Assembly: GCA_022495995.1 (NCBI GenBank)
Contig: JAFEMH010002559.1
Location: forward strand, 248,001 to 312,000
Direction of reading: 5' to 3'
From: Adenophora triphylla var. japonica
Lineage: Eukaryota; Streptophyta; Magnoliopsida; Asterales; Campanulaceae
DNA: 64,000 nt
Below the pieces are notes generated by a model. That model made no database searches, was not told where the DNA came from, and worked only from the letters and a program-made list of their open reading frames with translations. The stretch's first letter is position 1. Every line of letters starts with the position of its first letter. The position numbers were made by a program, and so were the translations under genes. This document shows positions 47,926 to 58,453 of this stretch, piece after piece.

Positions 47926-48354
47926 TCAAACTTTAGGATCATTATTTGCATTGGCTTGACCAATTTTACGAAACTTAACAACAAAATGTCCAAAACCATG
48001 GCCGGCCACAGCAGCAATGAAAACTCCAACATTGTAAGACATGACAGACAACATGACCAAATATGCCACAGCCATACGGACGGCGTAAACCGCTGACTGA
48101 GTCAACCCGTCGGTGATCGGACTCTTCCCGAGTTTGACTTCTGAGGTGATGGATAGGATCTCGAGGATGGCTGCAAGGAAGAAGATGAAGAAGAGAGCCA
48201 AAATGTACATGGAAAGGTTGTTATTAGGCCAGTCTTTGAAGAGGATGACAACATCTTTGCCCCAATAGAAACTCATTTGCATTCCCATGTTGTTCATCAT
48301 CATCATGGTGCCATTTGACATGAGCATGGGCATGGTCATGTTTGGCATGTCCAT
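47926..48354 (-). CDS. COPT/Ctr-family copper transporter
   Basis: A single exon codes for 142 aa and is complete. The N-terminus is a methionine-rich copper-collecting segment (MDMPNMTMPMLM, then MMMM and MGMQM). Three membrane helices follow at about residues 46-68, 87-107 and 109-127. Helix 2 has the essential M-x3-M (Met101, Met105) and helix 3 has G-x3-G (Gly118, Gly122), needed for trimer packing. Ctr proteins form trimers that take up Cu(I), at the plasma membrane or from internal stores. The tail lacks the Cys-x-Cys found in many relatives. Length and residues fit COPT1/2/6-type proteins, but I cannot say which. Two copies of one Mutator-like MITE flank the gene at about 360-380 bp on each side. 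Confidence 0.93.
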   Translation of the reverse strand: MDMPNMTMPMLMSNGTMMMMNNMGMQMSFYWGKDVVILFKDWPNNNLSMYILALFFIFFLAAILEILSITSEVKLGKSPITDGLTQSAVYAVRMAVAYLVMLSVMSYNVGVFIAAVAGHGFGHFVVKFRKIGQANANNDPKV

Positions 48355-48416
48355 TGTTTTTTGATTGAGGTGGGAGGGAGGGAATTACAAGGGAGGAGTT
48401 TGTGTTTGTTAGGCTA

Positions 48417-48443
48417 GTGTGTGTGTGTGTGTGTGTGTGTGTG
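48417..48443. repeat. GT microsatellite in the COPT leader
   Basis: About thirteen GT repeats (CA on the gene's sense strand) lie between the TATA box and the start codon. The likely transcription start is near here, so the repeat should be at or close to the transcript's 5' end. Confidence 0.85.
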
Positions 48444-48453
48444 GTGAGGGGGG

Positions 48454-48460
48454 TTATATA
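48454..48460 (-). promoter_or_regulatory. TATA box of the COPT gene
   Basis: On the minus strand TATATAA lies about 100 bp before the ATG. One GTAC core, the word in SPL7 copper-response elements, lies near 48567, but a single GTAC is weak evidence of copper regulation. Confidence 0.6.
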
Positions 48461-48734
48461 GGGAAGGAAAAGGCCAGAATTGTGGTGGAAAGGAAAAGGC
48501 CAGAATTGTGGTGGGAGATGATGACTAAGGGAGAGAGTGACAGGAGGATTTTACAACATCAAGTTGTACATTTTTATTTAAGACATTTGCCGAGATTTTG
48601 CCTTTCTTTCATTTCAAGGAACTTGTTTATTAGCGTTTTTGAGTTCATTGCTTGTTTTTTTTTTTTTTTTTTTTTTTTGCGCGATTGAGATTGATTTAAC
48701 TAATTATTATGATTTTCATCAAACTTAAAATTAA

Positions 48735-49300
48735 GGGTCATTGTCCCATAAGTTTCTTTTTTTTTTTTTAAAAAAAAATCTATGCTCAATAAGTTTCTTT
48801 TAAATGAGTGTATCAATTTTTTGTCTTTTTGGACGAAAACCCCCCCAAAGAATATTGTATTATATTTTCAATTTTTTTTTAATAATAAATAAAAAAAATC
48901 AGAATGTTGTATTATATTTTTCAGAATGTTGTATTATATTCAGAATGTTGTATTATATTTTCAGAATGTTGTATTGTATTTTCAAAAAAAAATTTTTTTT
49001 TTAAAAAAAATCAGAAAGTTGTATTATATTTTCAGAATGTTGTATTATATTCAGAGTGTTGTATTATATTTTCAGAGTGTTGTATTGTATTTTCAAAAAA
49101 TTTAAATTTTTTTTTTTTTTTTTTTAAAAAAAAATCAGAATGTTGTATTATATTTTCAGAATGTTGTATTATATTTTCAAAATATTGTGAGGGCAAAATT
49201 GAATGTTCACTTATAAAAAGAACTTTCTGATTATTTTAATACAATGAAAAATTTAGTAAAAAATAATTTGTTCCAAAAGAAACTTATGGAGCAAATTTCC
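48735..49300. mobile_element. Mutator-like MITE with GTTGTATTATATT repeats (copy B)
   Basis: The same family and orientation as copy A: starts GGGTCATTGTCCCATAAGT, ends ACTTATGGAGCAAATTTCC, with TAAAATTAA before and TAAAATCAA after (8 of 9 bases). It has about eight AGAATGTTGTATTATATT units. It lies about 380 bp upstream of the COPT start codon. Confidence 0.8.
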
Positions 49301-49448
49301 TAAAATCAACTCGTCTATAGAGCAAAAAAAGACAAGATGATGTAACAAATTTTTCAACTTGTCTATCCATGATACTACTATTATTATTATTATTAAGATG
49401 ATGTAATCTGATGTACACATATTTATATTAAGAGCGGAGTAACATATA

Positions 49449-49679
49449 CTCCCTCCGTCCAAGTACATGTTTCACAGTTACTGTTCACGCGTGGATTAAG
49501 AAAAAAAATAATGATATAATGTTGTGAGTGTAAAAGTAAAATAGGAGAGAAAATGAGTGGAGGGAATAGTAAATTATAATGGTGTTGTGAGTATTAAAAT
49601 AATGTAGGAGACAAAGTGTGAAGTATGTAATTGGACGCCCAAAATAGAAAGTGTGAAGTATGTAACTGGACGGAGGGAG
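49449..49679. mobile_element. Stowaway-like MITE
   Basis: Opens CTCCCTCCGTCCAAGTACAT and closes GTAACTGGACGGAGGGAG between TA. It is the same length (231 bp) as the copy at 29840-30070 and similar inverted, so the two are close relatives. Confidence 0.9.
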
Positions 49680-51146
49680 TATTTATATTAAGAGTGGCAA
49701 TATTTCATGAAATGTAGTGACATAAAATATTTTACAAGTCGATTAATATTGGGACTACATTTTCAGTGTGCCGTTGAATTCATATTAAACAAGCTATTTT
49801 TTTTATAAGCCTATCAAAATTATAACTTTCAATTCGGGAATACGGGACGTAACGAAATTATGTTGTTCCATGATGAAAATGTTGGAAAAATTTTGTTATA
49901 TGTGAAGGAAATTGTGTATTTTCTTTACATGAATCGTTTGTCGTTTGACAAAGATTATTGTGGGTTCATGTTTCATGTTGTGAGAACATGAAAATGAAAT
50001 ATCTAGATGTCCAATTTGGTATTGGATAAGAAAGATATGATAGCTCAAAGTTGATGGGTTGAAAGTGTAACTTTTGAAACTTCATCAAAATATTGATGTT
50101 CCATAAATCCAAATTATTAAGGGATTAATTGGATATTGATGATGTTCCATAAATCCAAATTATTAAGGGATTAATTGGATATTGATGTTCCATAAATCCA
50201 AATTATTAAGGGATTAATTGGATACATACCAAGAGTCTTGGGGTTACAAATTGAAAGGACCTTCATATAAAATCCTAGGACTTTTGGTGGAGCTAGAAGA
50301 GAGTTACCCACAACAAGTAACTAGAATGTTTTTTCATCAATCTTTCCACCCTCCCTCTTGCAATTTGTTATCTTCTTCCGTTGGCCTCCTAGAGAAATAT
50401 CCATGGTGATTTTGTCCAAGCATAGGGAAATTCGCCGGAAAACTTAAGTGCAAAGTTGTTCCGGTTCATCCGTTTTATCCTGGGAGACTAACGTCCATTG
50501 AAGACCTCGAGCACTCGTAGTGAGGGGGCGAATTAGTCTTAAGGAGAGTGTGTCACACACGACTCGGATTCAAGCAAATTCAAGATGACGATTCAAGGAG
50601 GTTACGACACGGATTCAAGCAAACTCAAGACAATGAATTTACGGTTTTCTCTTTATTATTTTTATGTTGTATATTATATTTCAATTCATTGTAATTCTTT
50701 TCTCATTTGTGCTCGATTGTATAGATTTTGTCTAACAATCTTAAGACTATTTCTCCTATTTGAGAAAGAATTACAGATTTGAAAAATTCGGTGGATCAAT
50801 GACCACAAGAGAAAAGATGTAAAGAGATTGCAAAAAGAGACGGAAAATTGATGGAAAAGAAGCAAATTTCCAGCACAGATTTTCTATGACCATCTGTGGA
50901 AAAACTTCATTTCCCGGTTCGTTAACCGTTGGATCGATCTGAAATTTGGTGTGCATGTTCACGACTCATAGGAGAAGATTCTGAACGGTGGAGATTGGAA
51001 TCTATAAGGTGAAAGTGAAGATAAAAATTTCGGATCAGAGCAGTTTTTGTGAACTAAAACATTTTTTTTAATTTCTGTTTAATGAGATTAATAAAGATGG
51101 AAAGATTGATGCTCCGTGACATCAACTATGTTACAATGATTGTATA

Positions 51147-51895
51147 AACCAATTGTGGCTAAGCCTCATGTAGTGGTTATACATCATGTAAAGAGATTGG
51201 AAAGTTCATTGAAACTATGAACGTTGGAAGATTAAGTCTTTAACGTTTAGTTGACAAAGATAATAGGTCTTCTTACGAGAAGTTGTTAAAACCTATTAGT
51301 TTCATTGGTGACAAAGGTCACAAAGGTTAACATAATAGGGCTTCTTGAAATGAAAGAAGTTGTTAAATCCTATTATTGTTAATAGTGACAAAAGTCACAA
51401 AGATAAAAACAATAGAGCTTCTTGAAAGAAGTTGTTGAATTCTATTGTTGTGAACATTGAAAAATGTTACAAGAACAAAAACCATAGGGCTTCTTGAAAG
51501 AAGTTGTTAAAACCTATTGGAAGAATATGTGACTAATGTCATAAAGATAAAAACAATAAGACTTCTTGAAGGAAGTTGTTAAATCTTATTGTTGGTGATG
51601 ATGACAAATAATACAAAATATTTAGAATGAAAACTTCTAAAAGAAATTGTGTATTTTGTAAATGAGAATGTGTTTTTTCTCTAATTTAGAGGTGCTCCAA
51701 GATGAGACCTTTAAAGTTTTGGAATAATTAACCTTCAATTATAATTCCATTAAGGAATTTAGAGGTTTATAAATATGAGTGGTTATAAGAAATAAATTGT
51801 GTTAATTCTCCTATTGAATTAGCAATTTATTCTTAAAGTGAATTCTCTAATTAAGTTAGAGAGTTATATTTGTAACAACAAAGTGATAATTGTTG
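51147..51895 (+). repeat. chain of hairpins, with five tandem 72-77 bp units
   Basis: Five units start at 51262, 51334, 51411, 51483 and 51555. Each begins with an outer stem (AATAGG with CCTATT, or a paired variant) around an inner CTTCT-TGAA-AGAAG hairpin. A second small hairpin follows in the spacer (GTGAC with GTCAC). Before and after the units come further hairpins of the same build: AACCA/TGGTT at 51147-51178, AAAATA/TATTTT at 51615-51657, AATAAATTG/CAATTTATT at 51791-51831 and AATTCTCTAA/TTAGAGAGTT at 51841-51865. It lies in the leader, upstream of gag. I know no named RNA family of this form. Confidence 0.85.
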
Positions 51896-51979
51896 AAAAT
51901 TAAAGGCTCTTTGTGTGGAGACAAATCTCTAATGGAATGTGGTTGTTCCAAATATATCGGATCACCATAGTGAGAAGTT

Positions 51980-52300
51980 AGAAAATTTTGTTGGCCTTGA
52001 CTTTAAGTGATGGCAACAAAATATGTTCTACTTGACCACCTTGAACTTAGAGAGGTTTCTTTTGGAAGATCCTACAAAGTTGGGTGAAAATGTGATGGAT
52101 GTTCAAGCCGTGAGTGTGGTTGAAGCATGTGAATTTTCTTTATCGGAACTATATACTTAATGAATTGTCGGATTCATTATAAAATGTGTATAGTACCAAG
52201 AAAATGGCAAAACATTTGTGGGAGTCGTTGAACTATAAATCTAAAATCGAAAATGCGGGTGCATTGAAAATTATAGTAATTCGCTTCCTTGATAGTGGAC
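51980..52300 (+). pseudogene. gag remnant of the 49880 copia element
   Basis: Broken frames read a WQQNMFYLTTLNLERFL segment with a stop in place of one residue before it, then RNYILNEL. These parallel the gag at 15234-15917 (WQQKMLVYLTTL; RNYILSGL). No zinc knuckle survives. Confidence 0.75.
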
Positions 52301-53469
52301 TCCATAAATGAAATAAAAAACCATATGGAAGAAGTGGAAATAGTATTTCATGAAAACCATGTAGAATGGATGGTGTTGAGTGAAATTCTCAAGTGATGAC
52401 AATAATTGAGAAATTGCTTCCCACTTGAAAATATTTTAAAATCACTTCAAACATAATGAATGTTGAGGTGTGTGCTATTCGTCTTTGTGTTGAAAAAGAG
52501 AATAGAACTTTGGAGAAAAAGTTGTCTAACATTTCTTTTGGCGAAAGCAAATGTGATGAAGCATGCCTAAATGCTTAATACAAAGACAAAGTGGGTCAAA
52601 CTTGTTTGAATTGTCAAAATCATTTGAAAAGTCAAACGTGTTTAAAAAGCCAAACTTGTTTGAAAAAGTCAAGCATATACCTTGTGTCTTGAGTGACAAT
52701 TGTGATGTCATCAAGAATGAAATTCATGATGTTGGAATGAATGAAATGAAAGGGTATTCAAGTGATTAATAATGAGAATGAATCTCTTTTTATGGTCAAA
52801 CAAGACTTATCAAATATATGCTTGAAGCTATAATCAAGTCATATTGATGCTTGTGGGGTGAATGTTATTCACTAGATGACGGTAAAATATAAATTTTTAC
52901 CTTTAACATTGCTTGCTAAAAAGCAAAATGTTGAATTTTATCTCTTTAAAGAAAAAGTTGAAAATCAACTTAATAAAGAGGTAGTGATAAAACACAACTA
53001 AATATAGTTTGTGTATATGTTACACTAAATACTATTGATTGCATATGGTTGGTATGCTTACAATAGTTGTGATTATAGAATTCTTGTGTATGAATTCAAG
53101 ATTCAATAATGGAATCATGAATCACTTTTTTCTTTAAGAATATGTTTCCGTATAAATTAAAAGATGAGGCAAACTCATTTAAACGGATTCATGATTCAAT
53201 AGAAGGAGAAGAAACTTATCATAAGGAATGATAAAGAAGAGGCATGACCTCAACATAGCAAATGAGGTAGGATAAGAAAATTCTATGGCCCGGATTTTCT
53301 AACCTCCATGATAGAAAGTGAATCACAAAGTTATAAAGACATTAAGCTCTTTGGAAGGATCTTTGTGGAAATAGGCCATTAAAAGTAAGATTGATTCCAT
53401 TTTGGAAAATCACACTTGAAAACTAGTGGATTTACCTCCGAGTAGTAAATCACTAGCATATAAGTGAAT

Positions 53470-53720
53470 TTTCAAAAAGGAAATGAAGACCGATGGAACA
53501 ATCAATGAGTACAAGGCTAGACGTGTAATTGAGGATTACAAGAAAAATGAAGACCTTGATTACTTTTATACTTATTCTCTCATCACGAGAATAAAGAGTT
53601 GTATTTGCAATTGTTGCATAGCAAAAATTTGAAATACATCAAATGGATGTAAATAACCTTTCTAAATGTCGATTTAGAAGAGAAAATTTACATAGAACAA
53701 TCCGTAGGGTTTGTTGTATA
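53470..53720 (+). pseudogene. reverse-transcriptase remnant of the 49880 copia element
   Basis: The frames give KMKTDGTINEYKARRVIEDY, then NEDLDYFYTYSL, then FLNVDLEEKIYIEQSVGFVV, with stops and a frameshift between. They correspond to the N-terminal part of copia reverse transcriptase. Confidence 0.78.
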
Positions 53721-56064
53721 TGAGCAATGAAACAAAGTGTCCACAATGTACACCATGATCAAATGGTGTTAATAATGAAAATTGGCATTATTGCTAATTT
53801 TAGGACTACCCTGAAAATGTGGGGGTGAGTATACTTTGGAAAATAATTACCTTTTCGAAAGGTTTCCCCAAGAAAACAATGAGATGTCCATATGAAATAT
53901 GGAAACATAGGCCTACGTACACTTGTGAATGTGGGGTGCTTCGCAAAGTAGAAAGTCCAATTATCAAATAAATTGAAATTGGTTAATAAATGGTGGATTA
54001 TGTTTCAGATCAATGGAAATCATGTATTGATGTAAAATTCATGGAAGTGAATAAACGATACTTTGAATGAAATAGATCAAAGTATTGAAACGGTTCATGA
54101 AATGGAACCTAGAAGGAAATGTGCTAGTTTGTGAAGCCTTGTATGACTTGAGACAAGTACAAAGAGGACATCAAAGGTTTGATTATGTGGATATAAACAA
54201 GAGTGACTACATCACTTTGTTAATTAAATCCAAAATACGATTTGTTAACTAAGAAAAATTCTAGTAAATTTGATCATTTGATTCAAATTCAAGGAAAACT
54301 AATGGACTCGTTGTTAAACAAGTCATTAGATGGATATTCTTGATGAATTTGATAGGATCAATATAAAATCACTAGAATGAATTTGCGTTAACACTTGTCC
54401 CATGGATAAAGCTTGTGGTAGCAAGATGTTATATTGCTAAAGTCAATTTATGATTGACATGACATATAGCAATGTGTGTAATGGTAATCTAGACATTTAT
54501 GTCTAAGACATAATACCATTAAATAACTACTCTCAACTAATTTGACAATGTGAAGTCAAATGATAAACGAATCCGTTAACCAAAGGGTTAAATAGAGAGT
54601 TAGTTGAAAGTTCGATGAGGGGAATGAGACGTAAGCCTCTTAAAAGTTAAACACAGCGGAAAACCCAATCTAGATGACTGGAGATCCCAAGAACTAGATT
54701 CAATGGGACAACCTAACTGTTAAAAGACTTGCAGCGTCACTGTGGGGGAACCAACCCCAAGTCCATTCCTGTTAGTGACATCCCGAAAGGACAAGGATAA
54801 GCTTATGGCTTTTAATGATTCTTACGCGTCAAAAATTCGAGCGGGGTAATACGGGTTACCTTTAAGAAATCACCTATGTGAGAGAGAAGTAGGGCCGCTT
54901 CGAGAAGAATTGTGTGAGGCTCAATTCTTAGACCCTCTCACAGAACCAGGCAAAATGTTCAGGGCCATGAATGAACATAGCTATGAGAATTGAACTATGT
55001 TAGGACGTTACTTGTGTCAAGTATATGATCGGCTACACAAAAAGCATAACGGTTCAAGGACATCGCGTCTACCGACTTGCGAGTAGAGTAAATATGCTTG
55101 TACGAGCGAAGGTTCAATGGGCATTCCCACACCTATCGTATGCAAGTTTTCGTCTGCTTGGGACTCTATCACCAAACTCGTCATTAATTTCCTTCATGTG
55201 GGGGATTGTTGGAAAAATTTTGTTATATGTGAAGGAAATTGTGTATTTTCTTTACATGAATCGTTTGTCGTTTGACAAAGATTATTGTGGGTTCATGTTT
55301 CATGTTGTGAGAACATGAAAATGAAATATCTAGATGTCCAATTTGGTATTGGATAAGAAAGATATGATAGCTCAAAGTTGATGGGTTGAAAGTGTAACTT
55401 TTGAAACTTCATCAAAATATTGATGTTCCATAAATCCAAATTATTAAGGGATTAATTGGATATTGATGATGTTCCATAAATCCAAATTATTAAGGGATTA
55501 ATTGGATATTGATGTTCCATAAATCCAAATTATTAAGGGATTAATTGGATACATACCAAGAGTCTTGGGGTTACAAATTGAAAGGACCTTCATATAAAAT
55601 CCTAGGACTTTTGGTGGAGCTAGAAGAGAGTTACCCACAACAAGTAACTAGAATGTTTTTTCATCAATCTTTCCACCCTCCCTCTTGCAATTTGTTATCT
55701 TCTTCCGTTGGCCTCCTAGAGAAATATCCATGGTGATTTTGTCCAAGCATAGGGAAATTCGCCGGAAAACTTAAGTGCAAAGTTGTTCCGGTTCATCCGT
55801 TTTATCCTGGGAGACTAACGTCCATTGAAGACCTCGAGCACTCGTAGTGAGGGGGCGAATTAGTCTTAAGGAGAGTGTGTCACACACGACTCGGATTCAA
55901 GCAAATTCAAGATGACGATTCAAGGAGGTTACGACACGGATTCAAGCAAACTCAAGACAATGAATTTACGGTTTTCTCTTTATTATTTTTATGTTGTATA
56001 TTATATTTCAATTCATTGTAATTCTTTTCTCATTTGTGCTCGATTGTATAGATTTTGTCTAACA

Positions 56065-56300
56065 GAAAATGGGACGAGACGGGACGGGACTAAAATACTC
56101 CGTCTCATCCCGTCCCATTTGCGGGACGCGGGATCCCGCGGGACAATGCGAAATCCTTTGACTAGGAAAGATTAAGCGTTGACTAGGCGCCAAGGCCACA
56201 CGGCCAAGGCCAAGGCCAAGCCCGAGCCAAGGCAAAGCCAAGACCGAGCCAAGGCAAGGCCAAGATCGAGCCAAGGCAAAGCCCCACCAATGAACAGGCT
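56065..56300. repeat. GGGACGG foldback and GCCAAG repeats
   Basis: A word rich in GGGACGAGACGGGACGGG pairs with its inverted partner CATCCCGTCCCATTT about 40 bp on. It is followed by about fourteen imperfect copies of GCCAAG/GCAAAG (about 56195-56285). GC content is far above the surroundings. No gene is recognised. Confidence 0.65.
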
Positions 56301-56584
56301 ACCTGAAACTGGTGATGGCCTTTCCGTATTAATAAATGTCATATTTGTCAATAGAAAAAAAAATTTGTGTATTTTTTCATACCGAATACAATTTTAGACA
56401 TAGTAAATCATCTGCTTTATTTAATGGTGTCAATAATTCATTCATTGGTGTTTTATACAATTCGACACACATATAACATAATTGCAATATCAAAAAGTTC
56501 AACATGTATATTTTTTTAACGTCTACAAATCACATCTATTAAAAGAAAATTATAAATATAAAACATTTTTTTTTTCAAAATATA

Positions 56585-56750
56585 CTTCCTCCATCCCACT
56601 AAAAATTAAATTCTTTATCAAATGTCTCATTAAAAATTACACTTTTCTACCAATTTTCTCTCTCATACCTCACTTTTTATACTCACAACCCAATTACATT
56701 TAATCTGTGTGTTTAAAATAAAAATGAAATTATTAGTGAGACGGAGGAAG
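56585..56750. mobile_element. short degenerate MITE
   Basis: Opens CTTCCTCCATCCCACTAAAA and closes TTAGTGAGACGGAGGAAG between TA. The right end is repeated once more at about 56760-56815. Confidence 0.75.
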
Positions 56751-57007
56751 TACACCTACATTTAATTATTGTGTTTAAAATAAAAATATAATTTTAGTGA
56801 GACGGAGAAAATATAGTCACATTACATATAATTATTTTTTTAAAGAAAATTGTATTACATATAGTAACAAAAAAAAAATAAAAAATTGTCAAGGAGGGGC
56901 CGTGCCCCTCCTTGCCCCTACATGCCTCCGCCCATGTTTATTGATCTAAGAAAATAGTGCACCCGTACTCTAATGTTGTCCGAATACATGCGGTATGAAT
57001 CTTACAA

Positions 57008-57936
57008 TTAGCACTTGATTAATTTTATGTCGTCGATTAGCTGTTTCAAACCACGAAAGGATGAACCACCTTCAACTACACTCTCTCGTGCCTTCCGGGA
57101 AATCTTAGCCATTGATTCCCCGACCTCTTCTCTCTTACCTTCCATCAGATTTCTTACCATTCTCTCAACCATTGATCTATTACACGTGTCCTTCATATCA
57201 ACCCCGATCTTCCACAACTCGCTCACACACCTACTGTTAACCATTTGATCAGCAATTTGAGGCCAACAAACCATAGGAACTCCGGCCCAAATACTTTCCA
57301 AAGTCGAGTTCCATCCGCTATGAGTCAAAAATGCACCAACAGCTTCATGGGCTAGTACCTCTTCTTGTGGAGCCCAGCCCACAATAAAGCCTCTTTCCTT
57401 AGTTCCAACTTCAAGCTCAGTTGGAATTTCAAAATTCCCATTTTCCCCAAAAATCAAATCTTTTCTCATAACCCATAAAAATGGTTTCCCACTATTAACC
57501 AAACCATACCAAAACTCTAACAAATGGTCACGAGTAACTGTCAGTGTTATAATGCTACCAAAGCTAACATATATCACTGATTTCGACGGCTGCAAATCGA
57601 GCCAGGTCAGACAGGCTCTATCTTGGCTTCTCATCTTACCGTTGGTTGGAATACACAGTTGAGATTCAATCAAATGGGACCTCTGAAGAGCGTGAAGTGG
57701 ACCCACCGTGTAAATTTTAGGGAAAATTGAATGAAGTTGGGATATGATTTGGGCTTCGGGATCTTCAAATGTGTTGAGTATGAGACCGGAGGCTCGGGTC
57801 ATTTTCTTGGTTTGGTTTATGAAAAATTGCAAGACGGGATTTTCTAATTCGCCTCGGCACATAGTTGGGAGATCTCTACGTCGCAAGATTGTTTCCAGCC
57901 CTGGAATGCAAGTAATTTGTTTGTCCATGTCCTTGT
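57008..57936 (-). CDS. UDP-glycosyltransferase exon 2, inverted paralogue; exon 1 not in window
   Basis: The minus-strand frame starts after an acceptor TTTTTAACAG. It is 929 bp, exactly the length of exon 2 of the gene at 42097-46430, and enters in the same phase (AC, completing GAC). It ends with the same IKC and a stop. About 82% of residues match by eye. The PSPG box is whole (WAPQEEVLAHEAVGAFL ... WPQIADQ). The first 170 or so residues, with the catalytic His and most of the acceptor pocket, are missing. Upstream (58000-64000 as read here) there are only retrotransposons and no exon 1. Either the exon lies beyond 64000 across a greatly enlarged intron, or this is a broken copy. The absence of any coding damage argues for youth or continued use. 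Confidence 0.88.
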
Positions 57937-58260
57937 CTGTTAAAAAGATAACAATGGTATGAGTTGGTTTTGTGGGGGCGTTTCCTCACTTTTTATAACT
58001 CGGAGGAGTTGGAGAAGCATTAACAAAAGATAGAGTGAAAACTAGAAAAATACTAATTAACAATATAAAGTTAACTAGCTTATTAAATGAAAAATAAACT
58101 TAAATAATTCTTTCAATAAAATCAAAATATATGTACTAAGTTTTAATAATCAAATACAAGTTAAAAATTATTGAATACTACTCCCTCCGCCTTATAATAT
58201 GCCTTATAACTGACTTGTCAATTTTTTTTTTTTTAAATACAATATTTTACTTGTTTGTAG
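57937..58260. other. UGT copy intron end and intergenic DNA
   Basis: The first 90 bp match the 3' end of the first UGT's intron. After that the sequence is AT-rich, with a lone MITE end CTCCCTCCGCCTTATAATA at about 58183. Confidence 0.6.
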
Positions 58261-58453
58261 CCAAAAGCTTTAGCTCAAATGACATCCATCCAATGTTTCT
58301 TTTTATACGAGAGGTTAAGGGTACAAACCTCACAAACCTTGCCTATGACATATAAAGATTCTGGGTCACTCCCTTTAACACCAATTGATTTTAAGGTGGA
58401 ACCTCAGACTTTAAGATGATATCAGAGCCTCCATCATACACAAGTCTAAATCC

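Larger units (their letters stand above)
49880..56064 (+). mobile_element. complete copia-type retrotransposon, LTRs alike, coding dead
   Basis: LTRs of 858 bp each (49880-50737 and 55207-56064) begin TGTTGG and end CTAACA. I saw no difference between them by eye. The target duplication GAAAA flanks the element (49875-49879 and 56065-56069). The polypurine tract ATGTGGGGGAT lies just before the 3' LTR, so orientation is plus. The interior holds a 1.25-kb non-coding leader, remnants of gag (about 51980-52300) and reverse transcriptase (about 53470-53720), and a 3' non-coding part with words shared with the 11129-16859 element. Each LTR carries a 49-bp-class direct repeat (CCATAAATCCAAATTATTAA three times). 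Every coding region is interrupted by stops. Confidence 0.95.
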
